A stretch of 47,772 nt of DNA, taken from a virus. The position numbers and the translations under genes are program-made. Below are positions 1-8,697 of this stretch, piece after piece. Position 1 is the stretch's first letter. Each line of letters opens with the position of its first letter. The stretch lies in IMG/VR virus record IMGVR_UViG_3300006128_000019, positions 1 through 47,772 of that record; one strand, given 5' to 3'. The notes under the pieces are model-generated. The model saw only the letters and a list, made by a program, of their open reading frames with translations. It was not told the origin of the DNA and did no database searches.

Positions 1-111
1 AGTACCTGAAGGAAGTTTGTAACCTTTTAATTTTCCTGATTTAAACATTCTCCAAGCAGAATAATAAGTTATTTCGTTTTCTTTAGCCCATTGTGATAAA
101 CGTTTATACAT
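1..111 (-). CDS. IS607-family serine recombinase (TnpA), N-terminal fragment cut by window edge
   Basis: The minus-strand frame opens with ATG at 111 and runs off the left edge after 37 codons. The visible part reads LSQWAKENEITYYSAWRMF and then GKLKGYKLPSGT. This is the MerR-like helix-turn-helix that begins IS607 TnpA proteins, whose 'AWRxFxxGKL' and 'xxPxGT' pieces are characteristic. In full-length relatives a serine resolvase domain follows and performs transposition. Only the DNA-binding head is visible, so the catalytic domain and any TnpB partner are inferred. It lies downstream of nrdJ on the same strand. A 26-nt stretch just upstream recurs at 28451. Confidence 0.6.
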   Translation of the reverse strand, partial: MYKRLSQWAKENEITYYSAWRMFKSGKLKGYKLPSGT

Positions 112-120
112 TTCTTTATT

Positions 121-146
121 TTTAATTATGGGTAAAATAAAAAAAA
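121..146 (-). repeat. 26-nt direct repeat copy 1 (leader of IS607 tnpA)
   Basis: On the minus strand this is an 8-T run followed by ATTTTACCCATAATTAAA. The identical 26 bases occur on the plus strand at 28451-28476. Here it sits 10 bases upstream of the recombinase start, where the left end of an IS607 element would be expected. Confidence 0.6.
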
Positions 147-314
147 TATAAAAAGTTATAAAATTTTTCCTTGACTTTACAAAATAATATTATTTAGATG
201 AAATTAGATAATGAAACTTAATAAATTCTTCCATTATTTTTTTATTTTATCTATGATATTTTATCCAATAATAAAATCCATTGATTATATTTTGTACTAA
301 ACCATCATGTATCA

Positions 315-2615
315 TTAGATTCTGGTTATTTCACAACTATCACCATTACAAGCCATAGCTGCATATTCGTTAATATTTTTATAAGTAGGTTTTGTAAGAA
401 TTTTTGTAAAATCTACATCTTTCATTTCCCTATTAATAGTTTTCCATTTATGAAATAAATGAACATCTTTGATACAATAAATCATTTTATCAATATCATT
501 TTTAAAATAATTTTTAGCAAATTTCTTAGCTCTTGAAATCCAATATTTTTTCAACATAACTTGTTCTCTAGTTCCAACAATAGGAATTTTTTTATCTTTT
601 ACAATCTCACAAGCACTCCAAAGATTGTGATTGAAATAATGTAAACCATCTACCACTAATCCAGAAGCTAATAAAGCAGCGTCACCATATTTTGTTAAAA
701 TTTCTTGTGAAGATAAAACTGAAGTATTAGGTGCTTGATTCCAATCTTTATCTCCGAAATCACTCATAAAACTTACTGCTCTTAAAGAGTCTTGATTTTC
801 AAATATGAAATCAGTAATAGCTTTTTCATCATCTATAATTACTGTATTGCTTACGCTATGGTCTGTTGTGTCAACCGTACATAATTCTTTATTTTTACCA
901 TAATCAATCCAATTTTCTTTTACTAATTTAATGTATTCTAAATGTTTAACTCCTTTTAATTCATCTTTATAAATTGTTCCGTCTTCATTTTCAATAGGGA
1001 TAAAAACAGCGTAATCAGAATTAGTTTGAGAATAAACACCTTCTTCAATTAAGAATGGCATATTAGCTTCTAAATATTTAGCAGTTTCTGTTTCTTTATT
1101 AAGTTGCATTACTCTAAAATAATTCTTACTATGTTCTGCATGAATTCCAGAAGCAGTACCAAGAATAACAGAAGTCGTTCCTGCTGGTTTTACCGTTACA
1201 GTTCTTGCCGCTTGATTTATTCCAATAATTTTTGCAATTATTTTATTAATTTCAACTACAACTTTTGCCCCTTTTCTTAAAATTTCTGGATTTAATAAAA
1301 TTTTAGGATTATTCATAAAACCTGTTATTCCAACACCTAATAAAGCTTCACGTTTACATAATTCTTGTGTAGCAAAAAGGACATCTTTTGTTAAATGTTT
1401 AAAGTTAGTATATGCTGCTTGAAAAGTTCCTGTAATTGCAGCGTTTTCGCATGCTTCATAAAAAATCTTTTCGCTTTTCATTTTACCACCATTGATTTCA
1501 ACTAAATTACAATTATTAAAACAAGTTACGGCCGTACCATCTTGAATAATAGTAATATCATTATTTTTAATTCTCTCTACAATTGTTTTATCTTCAAAAT
1601 CAAAATATAATGGAACAAATCCAATTTCTCTACAAGGGTTAGACGCTTCAAAAATATTATTAAGCAATATAAAACCTATATCACTCATTCCTTTATTAAG
1701 GTTTAAAAAATATTCAAATTCTTCTTTTGTAAATTGATGTTTAATTAAACCTACTGCATTATTACTTCTAGCCCTTTGTGGATTTAAATTCCTCCAATTT
1801 CCTGTCTTAGCAAATACCATATCATTATCATCAGGAGAACAAATAATGGAACAAGCAGCCCTTCTAACTCCTCCACTTAATACCGCATCAGCTAAGTGCA
1901 TAAAAATATCATAAGCAATAATACTTTTAAATGGTTTAGAAATTTGATGGTTTTCAGCTAAATAATTTTCAATTAATGTTTCGATTTCACTAAAAGATTT
2001 TTTAATTCCTTCAGAACCTGGTGCTTTAAATCTTCTACCTAATTTAGCACCTTTGGATCTAATTTTAGAAAAATCAAAAACAATTTTATAACCTTCATAT
2101 TCTTCATATCCAATTACTCCTCCATTTACATAAGAACTAATTAAAACGTGAGCTGCTGCTCCCCACCCTTCTATTGTGTCTTCAATTACATATTCTTTTA
2201 TTCCTTTAGTTCTATGACTTAAATCTGGTAACCTTTTAATAAAAGGTAACATCATGTTTGTATCTAATCCACAACCACAAAGAAGAATATAAAAAGCATT
2301 TCCAAAAAAAGAAGACTTGTCTAAAATACTTGTAACGCAATTGAACATCTTAAATTCATGCTTAAAAATATCTTGTCCTCTAAATTGTAAATTTCTTTGT
2401 GATGCTAAGAAATTTTTATCTTTATAGGCTTGTTTTGCTTTATCAAGATATGGTCTTAATTCATTTATACAATTTTTAAATTTTATTGCGTGAGTATTTT
2501 CAAACACGTCTTCACAAGCTTCTTCCCAATTTTCATATCTACCTTTGGTATCATCCCAACCTAAGAAATCTGAATATAATTTTAGGTCAGATAGAAATTT
2601 TCTACCTTTTGTCAT
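315..2615 (-). CDS. nrdJ: Adenosylcobalamin-dependent (class II) ribonucleotide reductase
   Basis: Reduces ribonucleotides to deoxyribonucleotides for phage DNA synthesis, using B12 instead of an iron-oxo partner. The 766-residue length fits monomeric class II enzymes. The active-site motif NPCRE supplies the thiyl-radical Cys about residue 328 and Glu about 330. Redox cysteines are seen near 93 (FNC) and 369 (NNCNLVE), and the C-terminal shuttle pair is CNGDSC at 756-761. SGGVRRAA and KPAGTTS are further family signatures. A class II-type promoter variant lies 24 bases upstream of the ATG. There is no nrdB-like small subunit in the window, as expected for this class. It is the last large gene of the minus-strand block. 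Confidence 0.93.
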   Translation of the reverse strand: MTKGRKFLSDLKLYSDFLGWDDTKGRYENWEEACEDVFENTHAIKFKNCINELRPYLDKAKQAYKDKNFLASQRNLQFRGQDIFKHEFKMFNCVTSILDKSSFFGNAFYILLCGCGLDTNMMLPFIKRLPDLSHRTKGIKEYVIEDTIEGWGAAAHVLISSYVNGGVIGYEEYEGYKIVFDFSKIRSKGAKLGRRFKAPGSEGIKKSFSEIETLIENYLAENHQISKPFKSIIAYDIFMHLADAVLSGGVRRAACSIICSPDDNDMVFAKTGNWRNLNPQRARSNNAVGLIKHQFTKEEFEYFLNLNKGMSDIGFILLNNIFEASNPCREIGFVPLYFDFEDKTIVERIKNNDITIIQDGTAVTCFNNCNLVEINGGKMKSEKIFYEACENAAITGTFQAAYTNFKHLTKDVLFATQELCKREALLGVGITGFMNNPKILLNPEILRKGAKVVVEINKIIAKIIGINQAARTVTVKPAGTTSVILGTASGIHAEHSKNYFRVMQLNKETETAKYLEANMPFLIEEGVYSQTNSDYAVFIPIENEDGTIYKDELKGVKHLEYIKLVKENWIDYGKNKELCTVDTTDHSVSNTVIIDDEKAITDFIFENQDSLRAVSFMSDFGDKDWNQAPNTSVLSSQEILTKYGDAALLASGLVVDGLHYFNHNLWSACEIVKDKKIPIVGTREQVMLKKYWISRAKKFAKNYFKNDIDKMIYCIKDVHLFHKWKTINREMKDVDFTKILTKPTYKNINEYAAMACNGDSCEITRI

Positions 2616-2638
2616 TTTTTAATTTATTTTAGTGAATT

Positions 2639-2657
2639 TTTTATTTGAATAAATATA
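2639..2657 (-). promoter_or_regulatory. Variant of the TATATTTATATAAATAAAA motif upstream of nrdJ
   Basis: The minus strand reads TATATTTATTCAAATAAAA, differing at two central bases from the motif found before the SSB gene, the minus-strand RNA locus and the 41307 gene. It lies 24 bases before the nrdJ ATG in a 128-base gap that holds no other feature. Confidence 0.4.
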
Positions 2658-2743
2658 GTGAAAGTGTGGGAATTAAACTCATAATTTAAAGAATAATTTT
2701 TTAAAATAATTTTCACCATTGTAATTTTTAATTACTTTAAAAA

Positions 2744-3187
2744 TTATTTTTTTAAATCAAAACCACCTAGATTTAGTTTTTCTCTTGTCTTACTTACAGT
2801 CTTTTCAACCACTTTCTTTTGATTGTCTGAAAGCATAACTAATTTATTTAATACTTCTATTTCAGTAAATAAAACTTTTGCGGGGTCATAATAAACTAAC
2901 AATAAAACTTCTTTTTGGCCAGCTCTATTTTTAAGCAAATAAGCATAACATTGTTTTAATTCAATTAAATGTGGAGGTTGTGTATAAGTAATAACTTGGT
3001 CTGCTTTTTGAAATACTTCTATTGCTCTACCGATTGTATCTGTATCATTTAATTCAGATTTGAAACCACTATTGTGAGTATAAATGTCATTTGCAAAAAA
3101 ACAATGTGTATCTTCAACACATATATCAATAGTTTCTTGTTCACCTAATAATTCAATACTTTCAATTTCTGACCATTCTAAATTCAT
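2744..3187 (-). CDS. Replicative DNA helicase (T4 gp41/DnaB-like), C-terminal fragment preceded by C-terminal split intein
   Basis: The first 39 residues are a C-terminal intein half: EIESIELLGEQETIDI, then CFFANDIYTHN. These are intein blocks F and G, with terminal His-Asn and a +1 Ser. The remaining 108 residues, starting SGFKSEL, are the C-terminal end of a hexameric helicase that completes the 363-residue N-extein encoded at 4276-5631. After trans-splicing the helicase would be about 471 residues, close to T4 gp41 (475). The ATG at 3187 lies 12 bases after the endonuclease stop and gives the compact C-intein usual in this class. An ATG at 3223, which overlaps the endonuclease gene, would add 12 lysine-rich residues. 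Confidence 0.88.
   Translation of the reverse strand: MNLEWSEIESIELLGEQETIDICVEDTHCFFANDIYTHNSGFKSELNDTDTIGRAIEVFQKADQVITYTQPPHLIELKQCYAYLLKNRAGQKEVLLLVYYDPAKVLFTEIEVLNKLVMLSDNQKKVVEKTVSKTREKLNLGGFDLKK
3071..3187 (-). other. Split intein, C-terminal half (about 39 residues)
   Basis: Residues 1-39 of the C-fragment end in ANDIYTHN, with splice junction HN/S. Length and sequence resemble the C halves of the gp41-1 and gp41-8 split inteins described from marine metagenomes. Catalytic His-Asn and the nucleophilic +1 Ser are all present, so it should be splicing-competent. Confidence 0.88.
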
Positions 3188-3198
3188 ATATTTATTTT

Positions 3199-4239
3199 TT
3201 AATTTTTTAAAAATTCTAAACATTTTAATAATGTTTGTAAACTATTTTCTTTATATTCTTTTTCAAAAATATGTAAAACTTTATAACCTCTTTTTTCTAA
3301 TTCTTCTTTTTTAATTTTATCTCTTTCAATTTGTTCTGGTTTTTTATGCCAATAATTACCTTGAAATTCAATTATATGATTATGACTTTTAAAATCTAAA
3401 AAACAAAATTTATAATTTTCTAATCCTAATCTTACCCAATATTCACCATTTAATTCAGCGAAATAAGTATGGCTTTTATCGCTTAATTGTTCATAAATTT
3501 CCCAGAATAATTTTTGAGAAATTTTACTATAACCTTTTTTAAGAAAGTTTTTTAAACCTTTCATACAAGCATCTAACCAATTTTGATATTTCTCTTTTCC
3601 TAATTCTTTACCATATTTTTCAATAAAACATTGTAAACTTGTTCTAAAACCTTCCGATTGTTTTTTTGAATATTCATTAAAACGTTTTGTTCCATCTTCT
3701 TCCCCATATTTTTTAATAAATGCTTTTTTAGAAGTATGATTCATTGAACTTAAATACTTTTCATGTTCTTCTTCCCAATTTGTAAAATTATCTTTAAAAT
3801 ATTCTATAGAAAATCTATATTTCTGTCTATTACTTTTTTTAAACCATGTTTCTTCACCTTTTTCTTTTCCATATTTATTAATTAAACTTTCCAAAGTTAA
3901 TCCATTATTTTGTTTTATACCTAATTCTTTTCTTTTTTTATAAGCTAATTTTCTATCATTTTGGTATAAATCCCATTTTTTATTTCCTTCTTCAAAGCCA
4001 TAACGAATAATCATATTTTCTCTTGAAAGTTTAAATTTTTCTTTTTTCTTTTTTTCACATAATTCATTACCTTTTTCAATACCATATAAAATATGGTATT
4101 TTTTCTTATAATAAGGTTTTTGTCGTTCTTCTTGGCTTAATAAACTTATTTGTTCAATTCTACTTTGTATTTCAAATTCATCACTAAAATTTTCTTTAAT
4201 AATGTCAATGTACTTTTTTAATTTTTGTTTGTTCAGCAT
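3199..4239 (-). CDS. Free-standing homing endonuclease (Vsr-like/EDxHD type) inside the fractured helicase gene
   Basis: This 346-residue protein sits between the two halves of the split-intein helicase. The C-terminal ~80 residues (FLDFKSHNHIIEFQGNYWH, then RDKIKKEELEKRGYKVL) look like the very-short-patch-repair-like nuclease fold that defines the EDxHD homing endonucleases of 'fractured' phage genes. The N-terminal two thirds carry about five spaced copies of a (K/R)YGxExGxxxW-like motif, near residues 52, 83, 119, 171 and 204, probably DNA-binding repeats. It would cut intein-less alleles and spread the split locus. Its stop lies just before the C-fragment start. It is very lysine-rich. 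Confidence 0.8.
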   Translation of the reverse strand: MLNKQKLKKYIDIIKENFSDEFEIQSRIEQISLLSQEERQKPYYKKKYHILYGIEKGNELCEKKKKEKFKLSRENMIIRYGFEEGNKKWDLYQNDRKLAYKKRKELGIKQNNGLTLESLINKYGKEKGEETWFKKSNRQKYRFSIEYFKDNFTNWEEEHEKYLSSMNHTSKKAFIKKYGEEDGTKRFNEYSKKQSEGFRTSLQCFIEKYGKELGKEKYQNWLDACMKGLKNFLKKGYSKISQKLFWEIYEQLSDKSHTYFAELNGEYWVRLGLENYKFCFLDFKSHNHIIEFQGNYWHKKPEQIERDKIKKEELEKRGYKVLHIFEKEYKENSLQTLLKCLEFLKN

Positions 4240-4275
4240 TAATTTTATTTTTAATTACTGTTGCAAACAAAGTTT

Positions 4276-5631
4276 TTATTTCGTTTGTAGTTTGAAACCT
4301 ATATCCATTCCTGATTCTAAAGAATATAAACCTTTATCGGTTGGAAATTCATGTTTTGCAGAACAAATAATTTCTTTACCATTTTTTAATTTTATTTTAT
4401 AAACTGCTTGTTTTTCAATTGGGAATTTTTTAATTATTTTTTTATAACCTTCTTTTGTTAAAATTTTATCACCTTCATTTACATATTGTATTTCAATTTT
4501 CCCTTTATCTTCAATTTCAACAATTGTTTTTAAATCAAGACACCGATTAGTTTGAAAAACCGCATATCCAGGTATTTTTTCTTCCTTTAATAAATCTTTT
4601 AATTCTTCAGTAAGTATTTCATATTTTTCATTATCATCTTTAGCTCTATAACCTTTAGGTAGTTTAAGTTGATTTAAACCGTCAATACAAATTAAATCTG
4701 GGAAAAACCCTAAAGACTTACAATATGCTATTTGAATTTTTATATTTGCTAAAGTCGCATTTCTTGCTTTATCTTCTACTACTTTAAAATTTGCAAAAGT
4801 TTCATCTTTTAATCTTTCAATCGCATTTTTTTCATTATTTGGAATATCATTTCTTTCAACATCTAATAACCCAGCTAAAACTTTTTCCATAATTACTTCA
4901 GCAGATTCTTCATAAGTAAAATATAAAACATTTTTACCTTTAAAAGCAGCATCACGAGCAATTGCTGCTAAGTTATTACTTTTTCCAAAATTAGAAGGTG
5001 CTACAATAATACATAATTCTCCTTCAGTCATTCCTTTACCTTTATTTATATTTAAAGTAAAAGTCGGGAATAAACTTTCCACGAAAGAATTATATTTTCT
5101 TTTGTCAAATACTTTCTTTAAATCTTCTCGTAAATCTAAAATTCTAGCACTTTCTAAATTTGACTTCATATAAGATTCAAATGAAAGTTTTTTCGCATCT
5201 AAAAAATTTCCTTGTTTTAATGCTTGGACAATTTTTTCATTTTCAGCCAAAGCATATTTTGTAAAACAGAAAGTATTGGTTTGTTCTTCAATAAAATCTT
5301 TATTTTCTAATTGGACTTCTTCAATATTTTTTAATAGTTTATCATAAACTATCATTTTCTCCCCAGCATTTGTAAGTAATATTTTTATATCATCAAAAGT
5401 TGGGGAGGCATGATATTTACCATAATATTCTTGGATTGTTTTAAAAATATTTCTCAAATAAATATCTGAAAAATAAATATCTTTAAGTGTATTGATAATT
5501 GAATAAGTAAAAACTCTATCTTTTATTAATAATGAAATTAATTTTAATTGAAATTCTTTCCCATACTTAGAAAAATCCTTTGCTTCAATAATAAAACTGT
5601 TTTCTTTTGTGCTAATTTTTTCTTCATTCAT
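4276..5631 (-). CDS. Replicative DNA helicase (T4 gp41/DnaB-like), N-terminal fragment fused to N-terminal split intein
   Basis: Residues 1-363 are the N-extein: an N-terminal helical domain, a Walker A variant APSNFGKSN near 211-219, Walker B LICIDGLNQL near 320-330, and the glutamine/arginine motif VFQTNR at 358-363. Residues 364-451 are an N-intein beginning CLDLKT, with a block-B-like ICSAKHEFPT. The helicase unwinds DNA at the fork with the primase at 21541. The split falls exactly in the conserved QxNR (H4) motif, so neither half can work alone. The missing piece is encoded at 2744-3187. The 36-base gap to the endonuclease gene holds no other feature. Confidence 0.9.
   Translation of the reverse strand: MNEEKISTKENSFIIEAKDFSKYGKEFQLKLISLLIKDRVFTYSIINTLKDIYFSDIYLRNIFKTIQEYYGKYHASPTFDDIKILLTNAGEKMIVYDKLLKNIEEVQLENKDFIEEQTNTFCFTKYALAENEKIVQALKQGNFLDAKKLSFESYMKSNLESARILDLREDLKKVFDKRKYNSFVESLFPTFTLNINKGKGMTEGELCIIVAPSNFGKSNNLAAIARDAAFKGKNVLYFTYEESAEVIMEKVLAGLLDVERNDIPNNEKNAIERLKDETFANFKVVEDKARNATLANIKIQIAYCKSLGFFPDLICIDGLNQLKLPKGYRAKDDNEKYEILTEELKDLLKEEKIPGYAVFQTNRCLDLKTIVEIEDKGKIEIQYVNEGDKILTKEGYKKIIKKFPIEKQAVYKIKLKNGKEIICSAKHEFPTDKGLYSLESGMDIGFKLQTK
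4279..4542 (-). other. Split intein, N-terminal half (88 residues)
   Basis: It starts at Cys364 of the N-fragment (R/CLDLKT) and ends at the gene's stop codon. It contains KNGKEIICSAKHEFPT, a block-B-like histidine region. The CLDLKT start, the EIICS...H.FPT spacing and the 88-residue length match the N half of the gp41-1 split intein as I recall it. Confidence 0.88.
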
Positions 5632-5645
5632 AATTATTTATTTTT

Positions 5646-6689
5646 TTAATATTTTAATGGTAAATGATTTTTAACAAACTTAAAAGAACTTAACCATACA
5701 TCATCATTAAAATTTCTGTATAATTTTCCAAAACTTGTTTTAAACATTTTTACTTTTGCTGCCATTAATGAAAGTTTATTAATTTTTTGTTCTTCAAGTT
5801 GAATTTTAACAATTTCTCTTTGTTCTTCATTAATAGAATTTTCATCTAATTTCATTAAAGCATAAGCTAGATTCATGTCATCTTCTAACAATAAAGTTTT
5901 AGCTATTGCATTTTTTTCTCTTGTTTTAAATTCATCTGTTTTAAGCGATTTAATCAGTTCTAAAAACTCTTTAATATCTTTACATTCATTTTCTAATAAC
6001 ATTGAATTAAAGCAGTTAAAAGTGTCTTCTCCAACGCCTTTAATACCTTTCACTTTATCTCCTTTGTCACCTAACATAATTTTTCTGAAAATAAAATTTG
6101 AAGGTTTTATTTTAAATTCATCCTCAATTTCTTTTATCCCATATAATTTCTTTTCTCTCCAACGATACACAAATATTCCAGGTTGTATTAACTGTAAATA
6201 ATCTCTATCATTGGCAATTATAATTACATCAAATTCATCTTTGTTTTTTAATGCCATATTTGCTATTACATCATCAGCTTCAGCATAAGGAACCATTAAC
6301 ATTGTTATAGGTAAAAGTTTTATAAATTCAAATATTTTTATCATTTGATTTTGATAAGCACCCTCTACACCATATACTATATTATCTTCCCCTTCCATAA
6401 TTTCTACTTTACTTTCCCTCTTTTTTATAATTCTTCCATTTTTATAATCGGGATAAATTTGCCTTCTTCTTTCACCAGCTTCTGGGCCATCTAAATTAAA
6501 AATAATTTTTGTTGGTTTAAATTTTTCTGTCCATATTCTTATTAAATTCATTGTAGTAAGATATACTCCAATTGGATAAGTATTATGGTCAACTATTGCA
6601 TTTACTGCTGGTAAAGAATTTTGTGCGATGATGACTCCTAAACCGTCTATCATTAAAAGTCTAGGTTTACTACTTAATTGTTCACTCAT
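5646..6689 (-). CDS. 5'-3' exonuclease / flap endonuclease (T4 RNase H-like)
   Basis: Expected to remove RNA primers and 5' flaps during lagging-strand synthesis. The protein (347 residues) opens with LLMIDGLGVI (metal-binding Asp), has the acidic cluster YAEADDVIA near residue 137 followed by IIANDRDYLQLI, and the helix-hairpin-helix region GDKGDKVKGIKGVGE near 206-220. These are the hallmarks of the PIN-fold FEN family. It lies 14 bases upstream of the helicase N-fragment in a replication operon, parallel to T4 RNase H working with gp41/gp32. Confidence 0.88.
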   Translation of the reverse strand: MSEQLSSKPRLLMIDGLGVIIAQNSLPAVNAIVDHNTYPIGVYLTTMNLIRIWTEKFKPTKIIFNLDGPEAGERRRQIYPDYKNGRIIKKRESKVEIMEGEDNIVYGVEGAYQNQMIKIFEFIKLLPITMLMVPYAEADDVIANMALKNKDEFDVIIIANDRDYLQLIQPGIFVYRWREKKLYGIKEIEDEFKIKPSNFIFRKIMLGDKGDKVKGIKGVGEDTFNCFNSMLLENECKDIKEFLELIKSLKTDEFKTREKNAIAKTLLLEDDMNLAYALMKLDENSINEEQREIVKIQLEEQKINKLSLMAAKVKMFKTSFGKLYRNFNDDVWLSSFKFVKNHLPLKY

Positions 6690-6701
6690 TATTGTTATTT
6701 T

Positions 6702-6974
6702 TTATTCCCAATCAAAACCATATGGTTCAGGTATTTCATAATCTTCTAAATCTTTTTTACTTGTACTAAATTCATTTCTTGTTTCCATTACACCTGGAAT
6801 CATACCTGGGTAGTCATAAAGAACTATACATCTTCTTGCAAAAATTCCATCTGAATTATGAATTGAATTTGTTGGAGTGAGAATTATATCACTATCAAAC
6901 ATAATTAATGCCTGTAAATCAATAGACCAAATCTTTTTACCAGCTTTTAATTTATAATATTTTTTTTCATTCAT
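6702..6974 (-). CDS. Hypothetical protein, 90 aa
   Basis: I do not recognise this family. The protein is acidic at the C-terminus (EIPEPYGFDWE) with a lysine-rich start and an aromatic, beta-rich middle. It lies 12 bases upstream of the FEN gene, and its start overlaps the stop of the preceding small gene by 8 bases, so it is probably co-translated with both. No cysteine clusters or membrane segments are visible. Confidence 0.6.
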   Translation of the reverse strand: MNEKKYYKLKAGKKIWSIDLQALIMFDSDIILTPTNSIHNSDGIFARRCIVLYDYPGMIPGVMETRNEFSTSKKDLEDYEIPEPYGFDWE

Positions 6975-7182
6975 TGTTATTGTTTTTTATATGTGCACCT
7001 GGAGTTGATGGGTATATTTTTAAATCATAAATTCTAAAAGTATGTTCACCGTCAAAATAATCAGTAAAAGAAGATAAAGTATCTTGGCCTTGTTTTATAG
7101 AAATCCAAAGGTCTTTCTTTTTAATTTCAATTAATTTCCTTTTAAAAAAATATTTTTTTAAGAACTTCTTAATTTTTTTCAT
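6967..7182 (-). CDS. Hypothetical basic protein, 71 aa
   Basis: The first ~25 residues are almost all lysine, isoleucine and phenylalanine (KKIKKFLKKYFFKRKL). A more ordinary segment ending NNNNE follows. The family is not recognised. The 8-base overlap with the next gene supports real, coupled translation. Confidence 0.5.
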   Translation of the reverse strand: MKKIKKFLKKYFFKRKLIEIKKKDLWISIKQGQDTLSSFTDYFDGEHTFRIYDLKIYPSTPGAHIKNNNNE

Positions 7183-7214
7183 TATTTAGATTTTAAAATA
7201 AAAAGTTCCCATTT

Positions 7215-7961
7215 TTAAATAAAATTAATAATATCTTCTAAATATTCTGTTGATTGTAAAATAATTTTTTCATATCCTGTTTCTTTTTCAATTTCATCAA
7301 TCCAATTATCCCAATTAGCATCAATTAACTTAATAAATCCTTCAGGGCTTCCTCTTTGCTTATATCTTTTAATGTATTCAGATTTTAAATACTTAGCAGG
7401 ATAAACTAAAATAAATTCTATTCCAGCTTCTAACATTGCATCTCTAACTACTTTATGACTAGATACAAATATTAAATCAGTTTTATTTTTATTTTCTGTA
7501 ATATGTTCAATGTAATTACCTGGAAATAATGTTTTATCAAATGTAGAACTATCACTATCTAAAATTCTTAAAACTCCTTCTTGAATAAAACTTTGATAAT
7601 TATTGAAAATATAACTTTTACCTACACCTGGAAACCCTGAAATAATTTTAGCTTTCCTACTAATTTTAATCTCAATATTTCTACATATTTTATATGTTTT
7701 TTCAAAAATGTCTTTAGCAACCAACCAACGTTCATTTTTAATACCAACACAAACATAATTTAAGCCAAATTCACCCACAAATTTTTGGCATTCAATACTA
7801 TTAATATAAGGTACTTCTGTTGTTTTATTTAAACCTAAAGACGCAATTGTAAATCCATCTTCATCACCTGGCATAAATAATTTTGCTTTTACTGTACCAA
7901 CTTTTTTATAAGTTTCGTAAAATAAACTTTGTCTATATTCTTGATATTCTTTTTCTTCCAT
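7215..7961 (-). CDS. P-loop NTPase with unknown N-terminal domain, 248 aa (nucleotide kinase-like)
   Basis: Residues 1-90 form a separate domain containing MPGDEDGF. From about residue 105 there is a kinase-like P-loop, ISGFPGVGKS, followed by ILDSDSSTF, LIFVSSHKVVRDAM, and a C-terminal ANWDNWI segment. This arrangement is seen in small phage proteins related to adenylate or deoxynucleotide kinases. The substrate cannot be read from the sequence. It abuts the next gene with no gap. Confidence 0.6.
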   Translation of the reverse strand: MEEKEYQEYRQSLFYETYKKVGTVKAKLFMPGDEDGFTIASLGLNKTTEVPYINSIECQKFVGEFGLNYVCVGIKNERWLVAKDIFEKTYKICRNIEIKISRKAKIISGFPGVGKSYIFNNYQSFIQEGVLRILDSDSSTFDKTLFPGNYIEHITENKNKTDLIFVSSHKVVRDAMLEAGIEFILVYPAKYLKSEYIKRYKQRGSPEGFIKLIDANWDNWIDEIEKETGYEKIILQSTEYLEDIINFI

Positions 7962-8327
7962 TTATTTTTTATTTTTTCTAGTGATATAGTCATTATAATA
8001 GTCGCAAATAAAATGCCCAGCAACAATTCCTTCAATAGTATTTTTATTTACAAAATCTTCAAATAATTCCAATTCTTTTATAGACTCAAGAAATTTTTTC
8101 ATTCTTGGTGTAAACCATAAAATCCAATCTGTTAAATCAAATATTTCTTTGTTTTTTGAATTTCTAAATGTATAAACAAAAAATGGAATATATTCATCTT
8201 TTGGAATAGCATATTCATATTCATTGTTCTGTAAAACTTCATCAAGTTGATTTAATTTTAAATTTAAAAATTCTTTTTCTTTTCCTTCTAGTTTTACTAG
8301 ATAACCTGTGTTTGTAAAATCTTTCAT
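7962..8327 (-). CDS. Hypothetical protein, 121 aa
   Basis: Family not recognised. The sequence is rich in aromatic and acidic residues, with a compact helical C-terminus (IVAGHFICDYYNDYITRK). It is flanked by the P-loop gene (directly adjacent) and a zinc-ribbon gene (4 bases away), so it belongs to the same polycistronic run. Confidence 0.55.
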   Translation of the reverse strand: MKDFTNTGYLVKLEGKEKEFLNLKLNQLDEVLQNNEYEYAIPKDEYIPFFVYTFRNSKNKEIFDLTDWILWFTPRMKKFLESIKELELFEDFVNKNTIEGIVAGHFICDYYNDYITRKNKK

Positions 8328-8331
8328 TGTA

Positions 8332-8697
8332 TTAATTTATTTTTCTCTCATGATATGTCCTTTGGTCTCCACAAGATTGACAAGTACAAAGATTTTCATC
8401 TTTATATTTTTCAGGCTCACTTGAATTAAAAATATACCCAATTAATGTAGTTGTGTAACTTTCACTTCCACAAATAGGGCATTTTTCTCTTTCTTCGCGA
8501 TATTTCTTCATAAATTTTTCATATTCTAAACTTTTTTCATTACTTGTAACAAGTATAAAAGGTGCGAAAAAATATCCTTTATCTAAATTTTTTTCTGACT
8601 CTGATACAGTATTAACATCAGCATTTTTTACTTCAACAGTTCCAAAAAAATTAGAGTTTACTTTTTTTGTAGCATATCTACTTTTTATTTCTTTCAT
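8332..8697 (-). CDS. Zinc-ribbon protein, 121 aa
   Basis: Two CxxC knuckles are clear: CPICG about residue 73 and CQSCG about residue 109, spaced like a treble-clef/zinc ribbon. The N-terminus contains GYFFAPFI. Function is unknown; nucleic-acid binding is an inference from the zinc ribbon. Its start overlaps the end of a 41-codon gene (8678-8803). Confidence 0.6.
   Translation of the reverse strand: MKEIKSRYATKKVNSNFFGTVEVKNADVNTVSESEKNLDKGYFFAPFILVTSNEKSLEYEKFMKKYREEREKCPICGSESYTTTLIGYIFNSSEPEKYKDENLCTCQSCGDQRTYHERKIN

Noticed and set aside
155-179. GTTATAAAA-N8-TGACTTTA, a weak class I-like sequence
   Set aside because: Both boxes deviate and no + strand gene follows.
247-315. 22-codon frame starting on the nrdJ stop (minus strand)
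   Set aside because: Too short, with no motif or conserved feature to support it.
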